The notes beneath the pieces were generated by a model. That model saw only the letters and a program-made list of their open reading frames with translations. It was not told where the DNA came from and ran no database searches. 5,926 bases of DNA, taken from HB2-32-21 sp003448675. GTDB taxonomy: Bacteria > Pseudomonadota > Gammaproteobacteria > Pseudomonadales > Porticoccaceae. The stretch is from assembly GCA_041584755.1 (NCBI GenBank), contig JBFHDK010000108.1, positions 1-5,926 on the forward strand, given 5' to 3'. This document shows positions 5,353-5,926 of this stretch, in pieces; the stretch's first letter is position 1, and the number at the start of each line of letters is the position of its first letter. The translations under genes were made by a program, and so were the position numbers.

Positions 5353-5926
5353 TTACTTATAGGCCACACCGATCGGCCCGATTTTCTCCCGGGCAATAAT
5401 TGTCTTCATAATTTGCGCGGTGCCATCGCCGATTTGCAGACCCATGACATCCATCATGCGCTGGTGGTGGGGCAATTCAGTGGTGTAGCCGTAATGGCCA
5501 TTCAGTTGTATACAGCTCTGGATAATGTCCGTGGCCCATTTGGGTCCCATCCATTTCACCATCGCCGCTTCACTGGTGTGGGGGACGCCTTTGTCCCGCA
5601 TCATCAAGGATTGGTGGGATAGGGCACGCACAGCGGCAAGCATGCTCTCGTGTTCGGCCAGGGGGAAAGTGGTGCCCTGGAATTTGGCCAGGGGCCGACC
5701 AAAGGCTTCCCGCTCCTGAATGTACTCCCAGGTTTCATCAACGGAGGCCTGGGCGGTGCCGACACATTGCAGGGCGATAAGAATACGGCTCAGGTCAAAG
5801 CCCTCCATCACCTTGGTAAAACCCTCTCCCTCGTTGCCCAACAGAGCGGTTTCGGGAATTTCCACATCGTCAAAAAACACCTGTCCGCGGCCCACCGGAC
5901 GCGTACCGATGTCGTCAAAATGGGTG
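5353..5926 (-). CDS. Acyl-CoA dehydrogenase, C-terminal part (N-terminus beyond the right edge)
   Basis: The minus-strand frame stays open to the window edge (THFDDIGTRP lies before the GTG at 5895), so no start is present. About 190 C-terminal residues are seen, roughly half of a typical 380-residue enzyme. It is an FAD enzyme that forms a C=C bond alpha,beta to the thioester of an acyl-CoA and passes electrons to ETF. Visible are the end of the middle beta domain (VFFDDVEIP, LLGNEGEGF) and the C-terminal helical domain with the FAD/dimer motif REAFGRPLAKFQ, AAMVKWMGP, GHYGYTTELP, and IGDGTAQIMK followed by IIARE. In most family members the last motif reads YEGT, with the Glu as catalytic base; here the residue is Asp (codon 5425-5427). 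Some cyclohexanecarboxyl-CoA dehydrogenase-like members have, as I recall, IGDGTAQIMK, so an alicyclic or branched acyl-CoA substrate is possible. It converges on the phosphodiesterase gene and is in a separate transcript. Confidence 0.9.
   Translation of the reverse strand, partial: THFDDIGTRPVGRGQVFFDDVEIPETALLGNEGEGFTKVMEGFDLSRILIALQCVGTAQASVDETWEYIQEREAFGRPLAKFQGTTFPLAEHESMLAAVRALSHQSLMMRDKGVPHTSEAAMVKWMGPKWATDIIQSCIQLNGHYGYTTELPHHQRMMDVMGLQIGDGTAQIMKTIIAREKIGPIGVAYK

Overview
The window looks like chromosomal DNA from a Gram-negative, probably marine, gammaproteobacterium. The evidence is a GH13 sugar phosphorylase of the type common in marine gammaproteobacteria, a periplasmic glycerophosphodiesterase with a Sec signal peptide, purine-rich Shine-Dalgarno sites and fairly GC-rich coding sequence. 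A Cellvibrionales/Spongiibacter-like source is a guess from gene content only. No transposase, integrase, CRISPR array, tRNA or rRNA was seen.

Layout. (1) Bases 1-1554, plus strand: the 3' part of a GH13 subfamily 18 sucrose/glucosylglycerol/glucosylglycerate phosphorylase-type gene, open at the left edge. An 11-bp inverted repeat overlaps its stop codon. (2) Bases 1698-2801, plus: a zinc-dependent, NAD-type alcohol dehydrogenase with complete catalytic and structural zinc motifs, preceded by a plausible extended -10 promoter. (3) Bases 2857-3750, plus: a DUF849/BKACE (beta-keto acid cleavage) protein, 55 bases behind the dehydrogenase and separated from it by a perfect GC-rich hairpin. (4) Bases 3751-3985: a 235-base non-coding stretch with two small hairpins that share a repeated heptamer. 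(5) Bases 3986-5254, plus: a secreted, cysteine-rich glycerophosphodiester phosphodiesterase with all expected catalytic residues. (6) A strong bidirectional terminator at 5278-5309. (7) Bases 5353-5926, minus: the C-terminal half of an acyl-CoA dehydrogenase running off the right edge and converging on the phosphodiesterase.

How the genes may work together. The dehydrogenase and the BKACE protein are the only pair likely to be co-transcribed. A reasonable hypothesis is that the dehydrogenase makes a keto compound and the BKACE protein exchanges its acyl group with acetyl-CoA, giving acetoacetate plus a new acyl-CoA. The phosphorylase, the phosphodiesterase and the acyl-CoA dehydrogenase appear to be separate units.

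The most interesting points are two active-site departures. In the BKACE protein, several positions that are catalytic or metal-binding in the founding enzyme Kce look replaced. In the acyl-CoA dehydrogenase, an Asp stands where the canonical Glu base of the family is expected. Both rest on alignments made from memory. Nothing here is clearly an undescribed multi-gene system; the strongest candidate for new biochemistry is the dehydrogenase-BKACE pair.
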